A stretch of 35,306 nucleotides of DNA from Chloroflexota bacterium (GTDB lineage: Bacteria > Chloroflexota > Limnocylindria > P2-11E): the NCBI GenBank assembly GCA_016183435.1, contig JACPEQ010000046.1, forward strand, positions 1 to 35,306. Reading direction: 5' to 3'. The notes under the pieces are model-generated. The model was not told where the DNA came from and ran no database searches. It saw only the letters and a list, made by a program, of their open reading frames with translations. This document shows positions 1 through 8,293 of the stretch, in pieces; positions within the stretch are counted from its first letter, which is position 1; the number at the start of each line of letters is the position of its first letter. The translations under genes and the position numbers were made by a program.

Positions 1-128
1 ACGTGGACGACTCGAGGCGCCTCGCCACGCTGCTGCCGGAGAAAGGCGTGCCCGCCGAGCCCCATCTGTGGCAGGGCTGGGCGCACGACTGGCCCTACTG
101 GAAGGACATGGTGGACGTCTTCCTGTGA
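1..128 (+). CDS. Esterase / alpha-beta hydrolase, C-terminal end only (partial)
   Basis: The reading frame enters from the left edge (first full codon at base 3) and ends at TGA 126-128, leaving 41 visible residues. The tail contains VDDSRR, an LWQGWAHDWPYW stretch and a hydrophobic end (VDVFL). The AHDW segment resembles the part of putative-esterase (EstD-like) alpha/beta hydrolases that carries the catalytic histidine, and VDDS resembles the segment just before it. The nucleophile and oxyanion parts lie outside the window, so the family call rests on a short tail and on context. The stop overlaps the GTG of the ATP-grasp gene (GTGA), so the two are probably translated together. Its substrate cannot be read from what is visible. 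Confidence 0.6.
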   Translation, partial: VDDSRRLATLLPEKGVPAEPHLWQGWAHDWPYWKDMVDVFL

Positions 129-1087
129 GCGAGAAGGTCGTGGGGCTCCTGGTCGGACGGGAGGACACGTTCCCGAAGCCGTTCCTCGAGGTCGTGGACC
201 GCAAGGGCGGGCCCCACGGCGTCCGCGCCGAGATGGTCCTCTTCGGCGGCGCGAAGCTTGACGAGGAGCCGCGTTACAGCGTCATCGTCGACCGCATCAG
301 CCATGAGGTCCCGTACTACCGGGCGCATCTCAAGGGCGAGGTGCTCAAGGGGACCGTGGTCGTCAACGACCCGTTCTGGTGGGAGGCCGACGAGAAGTAC
401 TTCGAGTGCGTGCTGGCGCGCCGCCTCGGCGTCGCGGTCCCGAAGACCGTCGTGCTGCCGAACAAGTCGTACATCTCCGACATCAACGAGCTGTCGTTGC
501 GCAACCTGCGCTACCCGCTCGACTGGGACGGGATCATCGAGTACATCGGGCTGCCCGCGATCCTCAAGCCGAACACCGGTGGGGGATGGAAGGACGTCTT
601 CCGCGTGGACAGCAAAGAGGAGCTGCTCTGGGCGTATGACCAGACGGGCTCCGCGGCCTTCGGCTACCGGCCGAAGACCATGATCCTCCAGGAGTTCATC
701 AAGTGGCAGGACTACGTGCGCTGCATCTGCATCGGCCGCACGCACGTGTACCCGATGCGGTACGACCCGACGGCGCCGTTCCACGAACGCTACGTCATCG
801 ACCGGCCGATCGAGGGCGAGCTGCGCGAGCGCGCCGTCCATGACGCGACGGCGCTCGTGGACGCGCTCGGGTACGACATGGACACCGTCGAGTTCGCCGT
901 GCGGGATGGCACGCTGTACGCGATCGACTTCCTCAACCCGGCACCGGACTTCGACAGCTTCTCCATCAAGGACGAGGCCTTCGCGTGGGTCCTCGACCGC
1001 ATGAGCGACCTGGTCATCGACTACGCGCTCGGGCGCGCGCGACCGCCGTGGCGCGGGGAGCACCGCTGGTGGCGGTTCGCGCGATGA
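125..1087 (+). CDS. ATP-grasp family ligase (RimK-like fold)
   Basis: A 320-residue ATP-grasp protein, expected to activate a carboxylate as acyl phosphate and join it to an amine or thiol. I chose GTG 125 instead of the ATG 68 of the ORF track because it overlaps the upstream stop as GTGA and the extra 19 residues look unlike protein. Visible elements are AILKPN near residues 145-150 (ATP-binding lysine strand), the glycine loop GGGW near 152-155, ILQEF near 187-191 (hinge/adenine region) and AIDFLNPAPDFD near 266-277, which supplies acidic and Asn metal ligands. It lies between an esterase and two further ligase-type genes, suggesting a stepwise condensation pathway. Substrates are unknown. 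It could modify a peptide or build a small metabolite. Confidence 0.8.
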   Translation: MSEKVVGLLVGREDTFPKPFLEVVDRKGGPHGVRAEMVLFGGAKLDEEPRYSVIVDRISHEVPYYRAHLKGEVLKGTVVVNDPFWWEADEKYFECVLARRLGVAVPKTVVLPNKSYISDINELSLRNLRYPLDWDGIIEYIGLPAILKPNTGGGWKDVFRVDSKEELLWAYDQTGSAAFGYRPKTMILQEFIKWQDYVRCICIGRTHVYPMRYDPTAPFHERYVIDRPIEGELRERAVHDATALVDALGYDMDTVEFAVRDGTLYAIDFLNPAPDFDSFSIKDEAFAWVLDRMSDLVIDYALGRARPPWRGEHRWWRFAR

Positions 1088-1139
1088 TCACCCCGATCGG
1101 CCGAGCCTGCTGCCGCTGTCTCGGCCTCCGGGGGCCCCG

Positions 1140-2501
1140 ATGACGGCGCGGGCGCACGTCCGTTCCCGGCGCACGCCCGCCGACGAATACCACTCGCTGC
1201 TCGAGGACGTCGACGTCGCGGCCGCGAGCGCGACGGCGCTCGCCGCGGGGCAGCGTGAACGGCGCCTGGTGTTCGGCGAGCGCCCGCTGTGCGTCTCGCT
1301 GCGGCCGAACCTCGTCTCGAAGGGGACGTGGGAGAGCGTGCGCCGGGGTACCGAGACGCTCTACGGCGCGCTCAGTCGCCTCGAGCGCACGCTTCTCCAG
1401 GAGGAGGACCTTCGCCGCGAGCTCGATCTCGATCCGGAGGAGGAACGCCTCGCCCTCGCGGACCCCGGCTTCGACGCGTCGTCGCCGTCGGCGAGGTTCG
1501 ACGGCTTCATCGGGGACGGCGTCATCCGGTTCGTCGAGTACAACGCCGAGTCGCCCGCGGGCATGGCCTACAACGACGAGCTCGTCGCCGTGTTCGAGTC
1601 GCTACCCGTGATGGCGGCGTTCCGGCGGCGCTGGCGCATCCGCACGCTGCCCGCGCGCCGCCATCAGCTCGCGGTCATGCTGCGGGCGTACGGGAAGCGC
1701 GTCCCCGCTCGGCCGTGCATCGCGATCGTGGACTGGCGCGGGCTGCCCACCCTCACCGAGTTCGAGATGTTCCAGCGCTACTTCGAGGAACAGGGCCTCG
1801 CGTGCGTCATCTGCGCGCCCGAGGACCTGGAGCTGCGGCGCGACCGCCTCTATGCGAGGGGCGAGCGCGTCCACCTGGTGTACCGGCGCGTCCTCACGAG
1901 CGAGCTCCTCGCGCGGCGCGACGTCGCGAAGCCGCTCGTGGACGCGTACCTGAAGGGTGCGGTCATCGTCGTGAACAGCTTCCGCGCGAAGATCCTCCAC
2001 AAGAAGATGAGCCTCGCGCTGCTGTCGGACGACCGCTACGCGCGGCTGTACACGCCGGTGCAGCGCGTCGCGATCGCGCGGCACATCCCGTGGACTCGGA
2101 AGGTCCGCGAGGGGCACACCACGTACGGCGGCAGGGTCGTCGACCTGACGGAGTTCGTGTTGAAGGAGCGCGCGCGGCTCGTGCTGAAGCCGAACGACGA
2201 GTACGGCGGCAAGGGCGTCGTCCTCGGCTGGACCGTGGACGCGCGGGAGTGGGAGCAGGCGTTCCTCGCCGCGCTCACGAGCTCCTACGTCGTGCAGGAG
2301 CGCGTCGAGATCCCGCGCGAGCCGTTCCCTGTGCTCCTCGAGAACATGCACTTCCTCGACCTCGGCGCCGACCTCGATCCGTACCTCTTCTGGGGCAAGG
2401 CCCAGGGGAACCTGTGCCGGCTGTCCTCCAGCGCACTGCTGAACGTGACCGCGGGCGCCGGCAGCGTCGTCCCGACGTACGTCGTCGAGGGAAGAGCGTG
2501 A
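1140..2501 (+). CDS. Circularly permuted ATP-grasp domain protein
   Basis: A 453-residue protein resembling the circularly permuted ATP-grasp group (relatives of the C-terminal half of glutathionylspermidine synthase and of DUF404/DUF407 proteins). The order of motifs fits permutation: FVEYNAESPAGM near residues 131-142 comes early, and the ATP-binding strand and glycine loop LVLKPNDEYGGKGV near 347-360 come late, followed by VQERV near 385-389. VVNSFRAKILHKK near 277-289 is a basic segment typical of this group. It starts at ATG 1140, 52 bases after the previous gene. Its stop overlaps the start of the GCS2 ligase by four bases. I infer that it performs one amide-forming step in the same pathway; the substrate is not evident. 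Confidence 0.75.
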   Translation: MTARAHVRSRRTPADEYHSLLEDVDVAAASATALAAGQRERRLVFGERPLCVSLRPNLVSKGTWESVRRGTETLYGALSRLERTLLQEEDLRRELDLDPEEERLALADPGFDASSPSARFDGFIGDGVIRFVEYNAESPAGMAYNDELVAVFESLPVMAAFRRRWRIRTLPARRHQLAVMLRAYGKRVPARPCIAIVDWRGLPTLTEFEMFQRYFEEQGLACVICAPEDLELRRDRLYARGERVHLVYRRVLTSELLARRDVAKPLVDAYLKGAVIVVNSFRAKILHKKMSLALLSDDRYARLYTPVQRVAIARHIPWTRKVREGHTTYGGRVVDLTEFVLKERARLVLKPNDEYGGKGVVLGWTVDAREWEQAFLAALTSSYVVQERVEIPREPFPVLLENMHFLDLGADLDPYLFWGKAQGNLCRLSSSALLNVTAGAGSVVPTYVVEGRA

Positions 2502-3640
2502 CCTCCAGGCGTGTCGACCCCGCGGACGTGCCGAAGCTGACGATCGGGATCGAGGAGGAGTTCCAGATCGTCGACGCCGACCGGCAGCTGAAGAGCCACA
2601 TCGACACGCTGCTGAAGGCGGCCGCCGGCCGTCTCGGGGATCAGATCAAGCCCGAGATGATGCAGTCCGTCGTCGAGATCGGGACGAAGATCTGCCGCGA
2701 CATCGCGGAGGCGCGCGCGGAGATCGTTCGGCTGCGGGGCACGCTCGCCGGGCTCCTGCGCCCGGCCGGACTTCGGCTCGCCTCCGCCGGCACCCATCCG
2801 TTCTCCCACTGGCAGGAGCAGGAGGTCACCGAACACGAGCGCTACAAGATCCTCGAGGCGGAGCTCCAGGACGTGATCCGCGAGCTCCTCATCTTCGGGC
2901 TGCACGTGCACGTCGGGATCGCCGATCGCGACCGGCGGATCGAGGTCATGAACGAAGCGCGTTACTTCCTGCCGCACCTGCTCGCGATCTCAACGTCGAG
3001 CCCGTTCTGGCTGGCGCGCAACACGGGCCTGCGGTCGTACCGCCAGGTCATCTGGAGCCGGTTCCCGCGCACCGGCATCCCGCCGGACTTCTCCTCGTGG
3101 GACGACTTCGAGAACTACGTCGAGCTCCTCGTGCGCACGGGCTCGATCGACGACGGGAAGAAGATCTGGTGGGACGTGCGGCCCCACGCCTTCTATCCCA
3201 CGCTCGAGTTCCGGATCTGCGACGCCGCGACGACCGTCGATGAGTCGCTGTGCGTCGCCGCCCTGACCCAGGCGATCTGCGCGAAGCTGCTCGTCCTGCG
3301 CGACCGCAATCTCGGCTTCCGCAAGTACATCCCCGCGCTCATCCAGGAGAACAAGTGGCGCGCGACGCGGGGCGGCATGGACGCGAAGCTCATCGATCTC
3401 GGCAAGCAGGCCGAGGTGCCGATGAAGGACCTCGCCGCGGAGATCTGCGAGTTCGTGGACGACGTCGTCGACGCGCTCGGCTCGCGCCGCGAGTGCGAAT
3501 ACATCCTGACGATCGCGCGTGAAGGCACGAGCGCCGACCGGCAGCTGCGCGTATGGCGCGAGACCGGCCATCTCCACGCGGTCGTCGATGCCGTCTGCGA
3601 GGAGACCGTCCGCGGCGTCCCCGAGGTGATCCTGGGCTAG
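2498..3640 (+). CDS. Carboxylate-amine ligase, GCS2 (YbdK-type glutamate-cysteine ligase) family
   Basis: A 380-residue glutamate-cysteine ligase 2 family enzyme; members use ATP to couple a carboxylate to an amine. The start is GTG 2498, overlapping the previous stop as GTGA and preceded by a GAGGGA Shine-Dalgarno-like run. The long upstream extension in the ORF track is a shadow of the preceding gene. Family marks include LTIGIEEEFQIVD near residues 14-26 (acidic metal/ATP site), LHVHVG near 135-140, TLEFRICD near 235-242 and the late ENKWRATRGG segment. Length is normal for YbdK-like proteins (about 370). The true product need not be gamma-glutamylcysteine: paired with two ATP-grasp ligases, a different substrate is likely. 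The 3' end shares a CTAG with the convergent peptidase gene. Confidence 0.85.
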   Translation: MTSRRVDPADVPKLTIGIEEEFQIVDADRQLKSHIDTLLKAAAGRLGDQIKPEMMQSVVEIGTKICRDIAEARAEIVRLRGTLAGLLRPAGLRLASAGTHPFSHWQEQEVTEHERYKILEAELQDVIRELLIFGLHVHVGIADRDRRIEVMNEARYFLPHLLAISTSSPFWLARNTGLRSYRQVIWSRFPRTGIPPDFSSWDDFENYVELLVRTGSIDDGKKIWWDVRPHAFYPTLEFRICDAATTVDESLCVAALTQAICAKLLVLRDRNLGFRKYIPALIQENKWRATRGGMDAKLIDLGKQAEVPMKDLAAEICEFVDDVVDALGSRRECEYILTIAREGTSADRQLRVWRETGHLHAVVDAVCEETVRGVPEVILG

Positions 3641-5187
3641 GGCCCCGCGGCCATCTCCAGCACGACGAGCGCGGCGACCCGGCCGATCGTCGTCAGGCGG
3701 TCGGCGGTGATCTTGTCGATGGTGTCGTCGGTCGAATGGATCGTTCCGATGTCCGACCAGTTCAGCAGCGTCCCCGGCACGCCGCGCCTGTTGAAGCTCT
3801 CCTGATCGCTCCCGCCCCGGCCACCACGGGCGAACGACAGGCCGAGGCGCTCCGCGGCGCGCTGGACGCGCTCGACCATCGCGTCGCTCTCCACCGACGC
3901 GGAGATCGTCGCGCCACAGCAGCCCACGACATCGAGGTTCACGTAGCCGATCAGGCTCTCGCGCCGCCCGGGGATCGCCGAGAAGCCCTCCACGAAGCGC
4001 TCCGATCCCAGCGCGCCCTGCTCCTCGCCGGCGAACGCGACGAAGATCACCGACGAGCGCAGCTCCGCCTTCCGCACGGCGAGCGCCCGCGCGAGCTCGA
4101 TCGTCACCGCGGGCCCCGAGGCGTTGTCGTTGGCCGCCTGGAAGACCGTTCCGTCGGGATCCGTCCCGACGCCGTCGAGATGCCCGCCGACGATCACCGC
4201 GCGCTTCGCCGCATCCGGGTCGCTGCCGCGCAGGAGGCCCACGACGTTCGTCGCCTGCACCTCGCGGACCGGTGTGAGCGGGACGCTCACGCGGACGCGC
4301 TCGCTCAGCTCGAAGGCCGGCGACGCCGGCGCGGGCGACGACCCGGTGCGGCCCCCCTGGGCCTGGACCTCCCGGATCAGGTCGCTCACGCGCTTGCCCG
4401 AAGGCGCGAGCAGCTCGTCCGCGACCGAGGTGGTCACGACGATCCCCGGGATGGTCGTGCCCTCGAACCGCGAGATGTAGGAGAACTTCAGCAGCGTGCC
4501 GCTCGAGACGTAGATGGCCGCAAGGGCGCCGCGGGCGGCGAGGTCGCGCGCGGGGTCCGCCCGCCCCCCGGTGATGACCATGGCGACCTTGCCGCGCACG
4601 TCCACCGCGTCGAAGTCGCTGGCCGGCCCGCTCGTGATGCCACTGCCGATGAACACGAGCGGTCCGTCCACGGTGCCGGAGCCGAACGTGCCGCCGACGC
4701 GCTCGGTGAAGTCCACACGGTGGCGGTAGCTCTTCGCGTCGGGGCCCGTGCGGGCCAGTACCGGCGTGGCGGCCAGGTCGACCAGCGGCATCCGGAAGCG
4801 CTGGAAGAACGTGCCGCTGTCGCCCCAGGGCTCGACGCCGATCTCCGCGAGACGGTCGGCCATGTACGTGGCGCTCCTGTCATAGCCGGCCGACGCCGTG
4901 TAGCGGCCGCCCTGCGCCGGCGCCGCGAAGAACGCGAGGTGGTCGAGGGCGCGCTTGCCGTCGACGTCGAGCACGTTCCCCGTCGGTGTGCCGGCCGGCG
5001 TGGTCGTCGGTCTGATCAGCGTGGGCGATGAGGTCACGGCTGATGTCTCGGGGGCGAAGGTCACGGGGTATGGCGGCGAGGGGGCGAGGATCGGTCCCGC
5101 CACGGCGCCCGCGACCACCGCCGCGAGCGCGAAGCCGACGACCGCCCCGAGCAGGAGGCGTGCCGCACGGAGACGGACCGGGGTCAT
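3637..5187 (-). CDS. Secreted or membrane-anchored M28 family zinc aminopeptidase with PA-type insert
   Basis: A 516-residue protein. An N-terminal hydrophobic segment (about residues 8-34) is followed by a Pro/Thr/Ser-rich stretch to about 70, indicating export with a stalk or anchor. A protease-associated-type insert occupies roughly 165-270. The M28 catalytic core follows, with all expected ligands visible: H336 in GGHLD, D354 in AANDNASG, E388/E389 in AGEEQG, D419 in VNLDV and H484 in TIHSTDDT. M28 enzymes remove N-terminal residues from peptides using two zinc ions. The start is ATG 5187. Divergent from metG by under 50 bases and convergent with the GCS2 ligase by a 4-base overlap. Peptide scavenging is the plain reading; a role linked to the amide-ligase cassette is only speculative. 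Confidence 0.9.
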   Translation of the reverse strand: MTPVRLRAARLLLGAVVGFALAAVVAGAVAGPILAPSPPYPVTFAPETSAVTSSPTLIRPTTTPAGTPTGNVLDVDGKRALDHLAFFAAPAQGGRYTASAGYDRSATYMADRLAEIGVEPWGDSGTFFQRFRMPLVDLAATPVLARTGPDAKSYRHRVDFTERVGGTFGSGTVDGPLVFIGSGITSGPASDFDAVDVRGKVAMVITGGRADPARDLAARGALAAIYVSSGTLLKFSYISRFEGTTIPGIVVTTSVADELLAPSGKRVSDLIREVQAQGGRTGSSPAPASPAFELSERVRVSVPLTPVREVQATNVVGLLRGSDPDAAKRAVIVGGHLDGVGTDPDGTVFQAANDNASGPAVTIELARALAVRKAELRSSVIFVAFAGEEQGALGSERFVEGFSAIPGRRESLIGYVNLDVVGCCGATISASVESDAMVERVQRAAERLGLSFARGGRGGSDQESFNRRGVPGTLLNWSDIGTIHSTDDTIDKITADRLTTIGRVAALVVLEMAAGP

Positions 5188-5223
5188 CGCCCTTGAGACG
5201 CTACGTCACTCGTCGCGCTTCCG

Positions 5224-5235
5224 TAAGATTCCGTG
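5224..5235 (+). promoter_or_regulatory. Putative -10 element of metG, leaderless layout
   Basis: TAAGAT (5224-5229) lies six bases before ATG 5236, so a start site about 7 bases downstream of the hexamer would coincide with the start codon. No convincing -35 is placed at 17 bp; a TTGAGA at 5193 is too far. No Shine-Dalgarno is visible, which fits a leaderless message. Confidence 0.45.
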
Positions 5236-6786
5236 ATGGCCAGGAAGTTCTACGTCACGACGGCGATCGATTACGTGAACGATCGCCCCGGGCTGCACCA
5301 CGCCTACGAGAAGACGGGCGCCGACGCGCTCGCGCGCTTCCACCGTCAGCGAGGCGACGACGTCTTCTTCCTGACCGGCACCGACGAGAACGCGACACGG
5401 AACGACCGTGCCGCGAAGGCCGCCGGGATCCCGACCCAGGAGCTCGTCGACAAGCACGCCGCCGAGTTCCAGCGCATGTGCGAGGCATGGCAGATCTCGT
5501 ACGACCGCTTCATCCGCACGTCGGTGGACGAGGATCACCGGCGCGGCGTGCAGGAGTTCGTGCGGCGCTGGATGGCGAACGACGACATCTACGTCAATGA
5601 GTACGAAGGGCTGTACTGCGTCGGATGTGAGGCGTTCTACGAGGAGACGGACCTCGTCAACGGGCAGTGTCCGATCCACCCGACCCGCCAGATCGAGCGG
5701 CTGAAGGAAGAGAACTACTTCTTCCGCTTGACGAAGTACGAGCAGCGCCTGAAGGACCTCTACCGCGAGCGGCCGGAGGTCTGCGTGCCCGAGATCCGGC
5801 GGAACGAGGTGCTCGGCTGGCTCCAGCGGGGCCTGAAGGACATCAGCGTCTCGCGCAGGAGCCTCACCTGGGGGATCCCGTTCCCGGACCATCCCGACCA
5901 CGTCGTCTACGTGTGGTTCGACGCGCTCATCAACTACGTCACGGGGGTCGGCTTCGGGAGCGACGAGGCGCGGTTCGCGAAGTGGTGGCCGGCGGACGTC
6001 CACGTGATCGGCAAGGACATCACCCGGTTCCACTGCATCTTCTGGCCGGCGATGCTCATGGCGGCCGGCGTGGACGTGCCGAACCAGGTCTACGCGCACG
6101 GCTTCCTCGAGTCCGCGGGCCAGGGCCGCCTATCCCGGTCGAGCGGGAACATGATCGATCCGATCGCCGCCGCGGAAGAGTGGGGATCCGATGCGGCGCG
6201 GTACCTCGTCCTGCGCGAGGCGCCGTTCGCGAAGGACTCGCCGATCTCGCCGGAGTCGTTCAATGCGCGCTTCAACGCCGATCTCGCCAACGGGCTCGGC
6301 AACCTGGTCTCGCGCACGACGGCGATGGTCGAGCGGTACTTCGGCGGCCGCGTGCCCGAGGCGTCGCCGATCGGCCCGTCCGAGGGGACGCTGCGTGAGG
6401 CCGCCGAGCGCGCGCTGCGCGACCACGACGCCGCCGCGGAGCGGCTCGACTTCGCGGACGCGCTCGCGGCCGCGTTCTCGCTGGTGGACGCGGCGAACAA
6501 GCACTACACGCGCACGCAGCCCTGGCAGCTCGCGCGGGAGCCCGCGCGCCGCGCGGAGCTCGGCGCCGCGCTGTACGCGGGATGCGAGTCGCTGCGGCTG
6601 CTGGCGTACCTGCTGTGGCCGTACGTGCCGACGACCGCCGAACGCATCGCCGAGCAGCTGAGCTCGCCGTCTCCGGCGACGTGCCGGTGGGACGAGGTCG
6701 CGAAGTGGGGGCTGCTGCGCGCGGGCACCGAGGTCCGTCCCGGACCCGCCCTGTTCCCGCGACTGGAGCCGCCGAAGGTCGCGTAG
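5236..6786 (+). CDS. metG: Methionyl-tRNA synthetase, short form, with altered class I signatures
   Basis: A 516-residue MetRS that charges tRNA-Met. ATG 5236 is preferred over the adjacent GTG 5233. The HIGH-type motif, normally P-H-x-G-H, reads P18-G-L-H-H22: the first His is Gly and the Gly is His. The KMSKS loop reads R298-L-S-R-S302. GTDEN replaces the more usual GTDEH. The rest is conventional: a zinc knuckle with C128/C131 and C145/H148, WFDALINYVTG, and an anticodon-binding helical C-terminus. There is no C-terminal Trbp111-like domain, so it is a short form. Followed after 9 bases by tatD, a common pairing. The altered motifs may be lineage-specific; no second metG is visible here. 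Confidence 0.9.
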   Translation: MARKFYVTTAIDYVNDRPGLHHAYEKTGADALARFHRQRGDDVFFLTGTDENATRNDRAAKAAGIPTQELVDKHAAEFQRMCEAWQISYDRFIRTSVDEDHRRGVQEFVRRWMANDDIYVNEYEGLYCVGCEAFYEETDLVNGQCPIHPTRQIERLKEENYFFRLTKYEQRLKDLYRERPEVCVPEIRRNEVLGWLQRGLKDISVSRRSLTWGIPFPDHPDHVVYVWFDALINYVTGVGFGSDEARFAKWWPADVHVIGKDITRFHCIFWPAMLMAAGVDVPNQVYAHGFLESAGQGRLSRSSGNMIDPIAAAEEWGSDAARYLVLREAPFAKDSPISPESFNARFNADLANGLGNLVSRTTAMVERYFGGRVPEASPIGPSEGTLREAAERALRDHDAAAERLDFADALAAAFSLVDAANKHYTRTQPWQLAREPARRAELGAALYAGCESLRLLAYLLWPYVPTTAERIAEQLSSPSPATCRWDEVAKWGLLRAGTEVRPGPALFPRLEPPKVA

Positions 6787-6795
6787 CCGCACCTC

Positions 6796-7557
6796 GTGAT
6801 CGACGCGCACGCGCACCTGACCGACGCACGGTTCTCGAGCGACCTCGATGCCGTGCTCGACCGGGCGGCTTCTGCGGGCGTCGACCGCATCCTCGCGTGC
6901 GGCGAGGACGTCGTGTCGAGCGAGCGCGCCGTCACGCTCGCGGCGCGATCATCAGGCGTGCGCGTGGCGGTGGGGATCCACCCGCATCGCGCGCCGGCGG
7001 CCGATGCCCAGGCGCTCCGCCGGATCCGTGAGCTGGCCAGCGCGCCCAGCGTCGTCGCCGTCGGCGAGATCGGGATCGACCTGTCCGGCCGGAGCGCGCC
7101 GCGCCCCGACCAGGAGCGCGCGCTCCTCGCGCAGCTCGAGCTCGCCGCGGACGCGGACCTCCCGGTGTGCCTGCACGTCCGCGACTCCGGCCCGGTCGTG
7201 CGCGCGTTGGTCGATCGCGTCACGGGCGTGCGCGGGTACGTCCACTGCTACAGCGAAGGCCCAGCAGAGGTGGATGAGTGGGTCTCGCGCGGCTTCCTCA
7301 TGTCGCTCTCGGGCACCGTGACCTACCCGCGCAGCGAGCCTCTTCGCGCCGCGGCCGCGCTGATCCCCTCCGACCGGCTGCTCATCGAGACCGACGCGCC
7401 GTCGCTCGCGCCGCAGCCACGGCGCGGCCGGCGCAACGAGCCCGCCTTCGTTGCCTTCACGTACGAGGAGGTCGCGCGCATCCGGGGTGTGAGGCCCACT
7501 CGTCTGGCCGAGCTGGTGCGAGAGAATGCGGCATCGCTCTTCGGGGCCCGGTGGTGA
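6796..7557 (+). CDS. tatD: TatD family metal-dependent hydrolase (putative DNase)
   Basis: A 253-residue TIM-barrel amidohydrolase-type phosphoesterase. TatD proteins bind divalent metals and degrade DNA, often 3'-5'. GTG 6796 gives an N-terminus that begins directly at the first metal motif, D-A-H5-A-H7. The other ligands are visible: E91 in VGEIGID, H127 in CLHVRDSG, H150 in YVHCYS and D200 in IETDAPS. Length is usual for the family. It follows metG by 9 bases, as in many bacteria, and its stop overlaps the start of the next lipoprotein gene as GTGA, implying a metG-tatD-lipoprotein transcript. The exact cellular role of TatD in this organism cannot be read from sequence. Confidence 0.88.
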   Translation: MIDAHAHLTDARFSSDLDAVLDRAASAGVDRILACGEDVVSSERAVTLAARSSGVRVAVGIHPHRAPAADAQALRRIRELASAPSVVAVGEIGIDLSGRSAPRPDQERALLAQLELAADADLPVCLHVRDSGPVVRALVDRVTGVRGYVHCYSEGPAEVDEWVSRGFLMSLSGTVTYPRSEPLRAAAALIPSDRLLIETDAPSLAPQPRRGRRNEPAFVAFTYEEVARIRGVRPTRLAELVRENAASLFGARW

Positions 7558-8243
7558 GGCCGCTCGCGCTCGCCGTGCTCGCCGTCGCGGCGACGACCCT
7601 GGCCGCGTGCCAGAGCGCCGGCGACGCGACGTCTCGCCTGGCGAGCGCGCTCGAGCGCATGGAGGTCACATCCGCCCGGCTCGAGATGCAGGCCGTGGCC
7701 CAGGCGAAGGGGACCGCGGTGCTCGGCGGCGGCTTCGACCAGACCATCCGCGCGGTGGGGGAGCTCGTGCCGCCCGATCGCCTGCATCTGGTGCTCGACG
7801 GCGCCGGCCGCGCCCAGGAGCTGATCATCGTCGGCAGGCAGATGTGGATCGACGCGGGTGACGGCATGCGCCTCGCCGACAAGGTCCCGCTCGGACCGCT
7901 GTCTCGTCCGACGGCGCCGCTCGAGCTCATTCGTGGTCCGGGCCGCCCGGAGTTCGCCGGGTTCGGGCTCTCGCGGGGGATCCTCACGTATCGGGTCCGC
8001 ATCCAGCTCGACAGCCGCGAGCTCCAGGCGCGGATGCGCAGCGACCAGCCCGTCGACCCGGACAGCACCGGCGCCGTCGAGGTCGAGATCGGGCTCTTCG
8101 ACGGCCTCATCCGCCGGCAGACGTTCGAGGTGAAGGAGCCGGCCGACCCGTTCGGCGGGAGCGGCCTGCAGACCGTGCGGACCACCTACACCATCGAGTA
8201 CTGGGACCACGGGCGCCCCCTGGAGGTCCGGGAACCGAAGTAG
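7554..8243 (+). CDS. LppX/LprG-like (LolA-type fold) lipoprotein
   Basis: A 229-residue predicted lipoprotein. I chose GTG 7554, which overlaps the tatD stop, because it yields a clean signal peptide with lipobox LAAC (Cys 19). The mature part has the alternating beta pattern and a polar-hydrophobic profile like LppX/LprAFG proteins: a segment on induced loss of charge and lipid-like handling (GELVPPDRLHLVL), a QELIIVGRQMWID strand and a late IRRQTFEVKE strand. Those families bind lipids or glycolipids on the outer face of the membrane; whether this one does is inference. It is translationally coupled to tatD. Family assignment is by profile and length only. Confidence 0.65.
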   Translation: MRPLALAVLAVAATTLAACQSAGDATSRLASALERMEVTSARLEMQAVAQAKGTAVLGGGFDQTIRAVGELVPPDRLHLVLDGAGRAQELIIVGRQMWIDAGDGMRLADKVPLGPLSRPTAPLELIRGPGRPEFAGFGLSRGILTYRVRIQLDSRELQARMRSDQPVDPDSTGAVEVEIGLFDGLIRRQTFEVKEPADPFGGSGLQTVRTTYTIEYWDHGRPLEVREPK

Positions 8244-8293
8244 CCGCGCGCTCGTCTGCTCCTCATCAGGCCACGACCACATGGAGGTGGACG

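Noticed and set aside
68-124. ATG 68 as start of the ATP-grasp gene
   Set aside because: It would overlap most of the esterase tail; GTG 125 gives the usual stop/start overlap and family-like N-terminus.
1289-2497. Long N-terminal extension of the GCS2 ligase
   Set aside because: The extension is an out-of-frame shadow of the permuted ATP-grasp gene; GTG 2498 with a Shine-Dalgarno-like run is the start.
3553-5031. 492-codon plus-strand frame opposite the M28 peptidase
   Set aside because: The minus-strand peptidase has all catalytic residues; this frame is Arg/Ala/Gly-rich shadow.
5193-5198. TTGAGA as the -35 of metG
   Set aside because: It is 25 bases from the TAAGAT hexamer, too far for a normal promoter.
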